DNA from: Cardiocondyla obscurior
Lineage: Eukaryota > Arthropoda > Insecta > Hymenoptera > Formicidae
Length of the DNA: 64,000 nt
Assembly (NCBI RefSeq): GCF_019399895.1
Contig: NC_091876.1
Span: 4,378,381-4,442,380, forward strand
Direction of reading: 5' to 3'
Position numbers and translations under genes: made by a program. This document shows positions 62,541 to 64,000 of the stretch, piece after piece. A model generated the notes under the pieces. That model ran no database searches and was not told where the DNA came from. It saw only the letters and a program-made list of their open reading frames with translations. The first letter of the stretch is position 1. The number at the start of each line of letters is the position of its first letter.

Positions 62541-64000
62541 GTAAGTGCGTGTGGTCGACTATTTACAGTTTGCCATTGACTCATGATTACAAGCGCTTTT
62601 TACTATTCATCGATTTCCTGCAGCTCGTTTACATTTGTTACACAACTGTTAAAGCCTTAGAGTTTTTATACACGTCGGTATCTCGTAGAGATAATTAGCT
62701 TGTTACGTTAAATTCATATTAAATACTAAAATATTCTGGAAAAACGCGGACTAATAATTGAGGTACTTTAGTGAAATATATGAAAGCAAGATATACATAT
62801 AATCTAGAAAATAATAAATATGATAAAGCAAAAAAAACTTTAATAATACTTTTAAATAAGACTTCGATTTTTTTCGCTCAACTTAACTCATCAATTAGAA
62901 AAATCTAATTAAATTTACAGTTTCGTGCAGGTACTAAACGTCTAGTTAGCTTTTATCGTTGCGTAAAGTATGCAGATATATGGCGTTGAAAAGATTTTAT
63001 AATTTAATGCAATTTATTGCACACAACATAAGTAAGATAAATTCTAGTAGCACAATAAAATTCGTTCGATTAATTAAGTTTATTAGATATAAATTAACTT
63101 TCTCTCATCTTGCCTATTTTATCGCTCATATATTCTTGTTATAAATGAAAGTGTCACGTTCACAAACTCACTCTATTTTTTATATAAATATATATATAAT
63201 CTCATTTGCAGTAGAAAGTTATTCCAGGGCAAAACCTCATTCATTTATTCATTATTATAAACCAGATAAAAAGCTGTGAACGAGCTCTAATTAGTTTTGA
63301 CTTTAAAAATATTAGTACATCAGTAGCAATTAGATTTAAAAAATTATATTTGTTCATGCAACGTGATAAGTCATTTAAATAATAAATAGTACACAGTATT
63401 AACGTCTCTGTTTCTTCAAAGACAATTTAGATTTTACATCTTGCTATCATCTATTGCTATCAATTTATATGTAGATTAAGTGCGCGTATTAAAACTTTAT
63501 ACGAGTGCTACAAATTATTTACATTAAAAATAGAATTCATTGATATAATACTTAAATAAATGACAACCTATAAAGTGCGTTCTCAGTCTTTGTGAACTTA
63601 ACGCAGAAAGCGTGAAATTGATTTTGTGAGAAAACCGCATCTGATCGAAGGATTTTTAAAGAAATTATGTTTGTTCTGCACGAGATCGGATTCGAACTCT
63701 TTTTCCTCGCAAAGAACGATTTGATCTTAAATTTAATCGCAAAATCAGTATTTAAAAGTCATTGATAAAGTCTATTAATAATGTCTATTATAATATAACG
63801 TTATAGAGATCCACGTTTAAAAATTAACTGCAGTAAAGCAATCTCTGTCGTAATATATTATATTATACATATACAATTACGCCCAATGCATAATGTATTC
63901 GCAATATTTACTGATCGCACGGACATTGGACGGTAAAATCGATCTAGCACACGTGTCTCGAGTCTAAGATTGTATCGGATTCGAATTAAATCGCCGGATG
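62541..64000 (+). other. Probable intron of the plus-strand gene
   Basis: AT-rich, with no splice-bounded exon recognised. Confidence 0.45.

Noticed and set aside
1..64000. Search by eye for CRISPR arrays, rRNA, and prokaryotic operons or attachment sites
   Set aside because: None was seen. The spliced genes and eukaryotic signals make such features unexpected.

Overview
The window is eukaryotic. It is AT-rich and CpG is not depleted. Genes are split by short GT-AG introns, promoters carry TATA boxes, and small inverted-repeat transposons are common. The spliced glycerol kinase 5-like gene and the overall style point to an insect. Hymenoptera (ant, bee or wasp) is my best guess, made from style and not from a search.

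Bases 1-6400 are a transposon graveyard. They hold at least five different foldback/MITE-like elements, a pair of inverted 84-bp repeats, and the 3' end of a Tc1/mariner element with the last 20 transposase codons. Bases 6541-11371 hold a complete 12-exon glycerol kinase 5-like gene on the minus strand. Bases 12929-13449 hold a two-exon gene for a small membrane protein.

Bases 14443-24700 are the most interesting part: four small genes for secreted proteins, each with a TATA box. Three minus-strand genes (here A, B and D) share a C-terminal motif, [FL]-R-P-L-F-[VR]-Y-R-Q-[QE]-[VI]. It sits in an acidic-then-basic context in the last exon of otherwise dissimilar proteins. They also share very short first coding exons (6, 6 and 1 codons) and only phase-0 introns. 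The fourth (C, plus strand, intronless) lacks the motif but has a signal peptide, a Lys-Arg-Ser processing site and a Tyr/Arg/Pro-rich tail. I know no described family with this motif, and this is my candidate for the undescribed system.

Bases 25000-52000 are largely gene-free: AT-rich DNA broken by GC-rich islands with overlapping spurious ORFs. Within them, 43127-47397 is a nearly perfect inverted repeat with 1.69-kb arms around an 896-bp spacer. It is a candidate hairpin-RNA/endo-siRNA source or a recent inverted duplication, with twin small ORFs at its outer ends.

Bases 52411-57916 hold a two-exon minus-strand gene for a 133-residue Ser-rich protein, split by a 5.1-kb intron, with a GC-rich promoter region beyond it. 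At 62467-62540 a plus-strand first coding exon begins a gene that runs off the window. No rRNA, tRNA, CRISPR or prokaryotic-type feature was seen.
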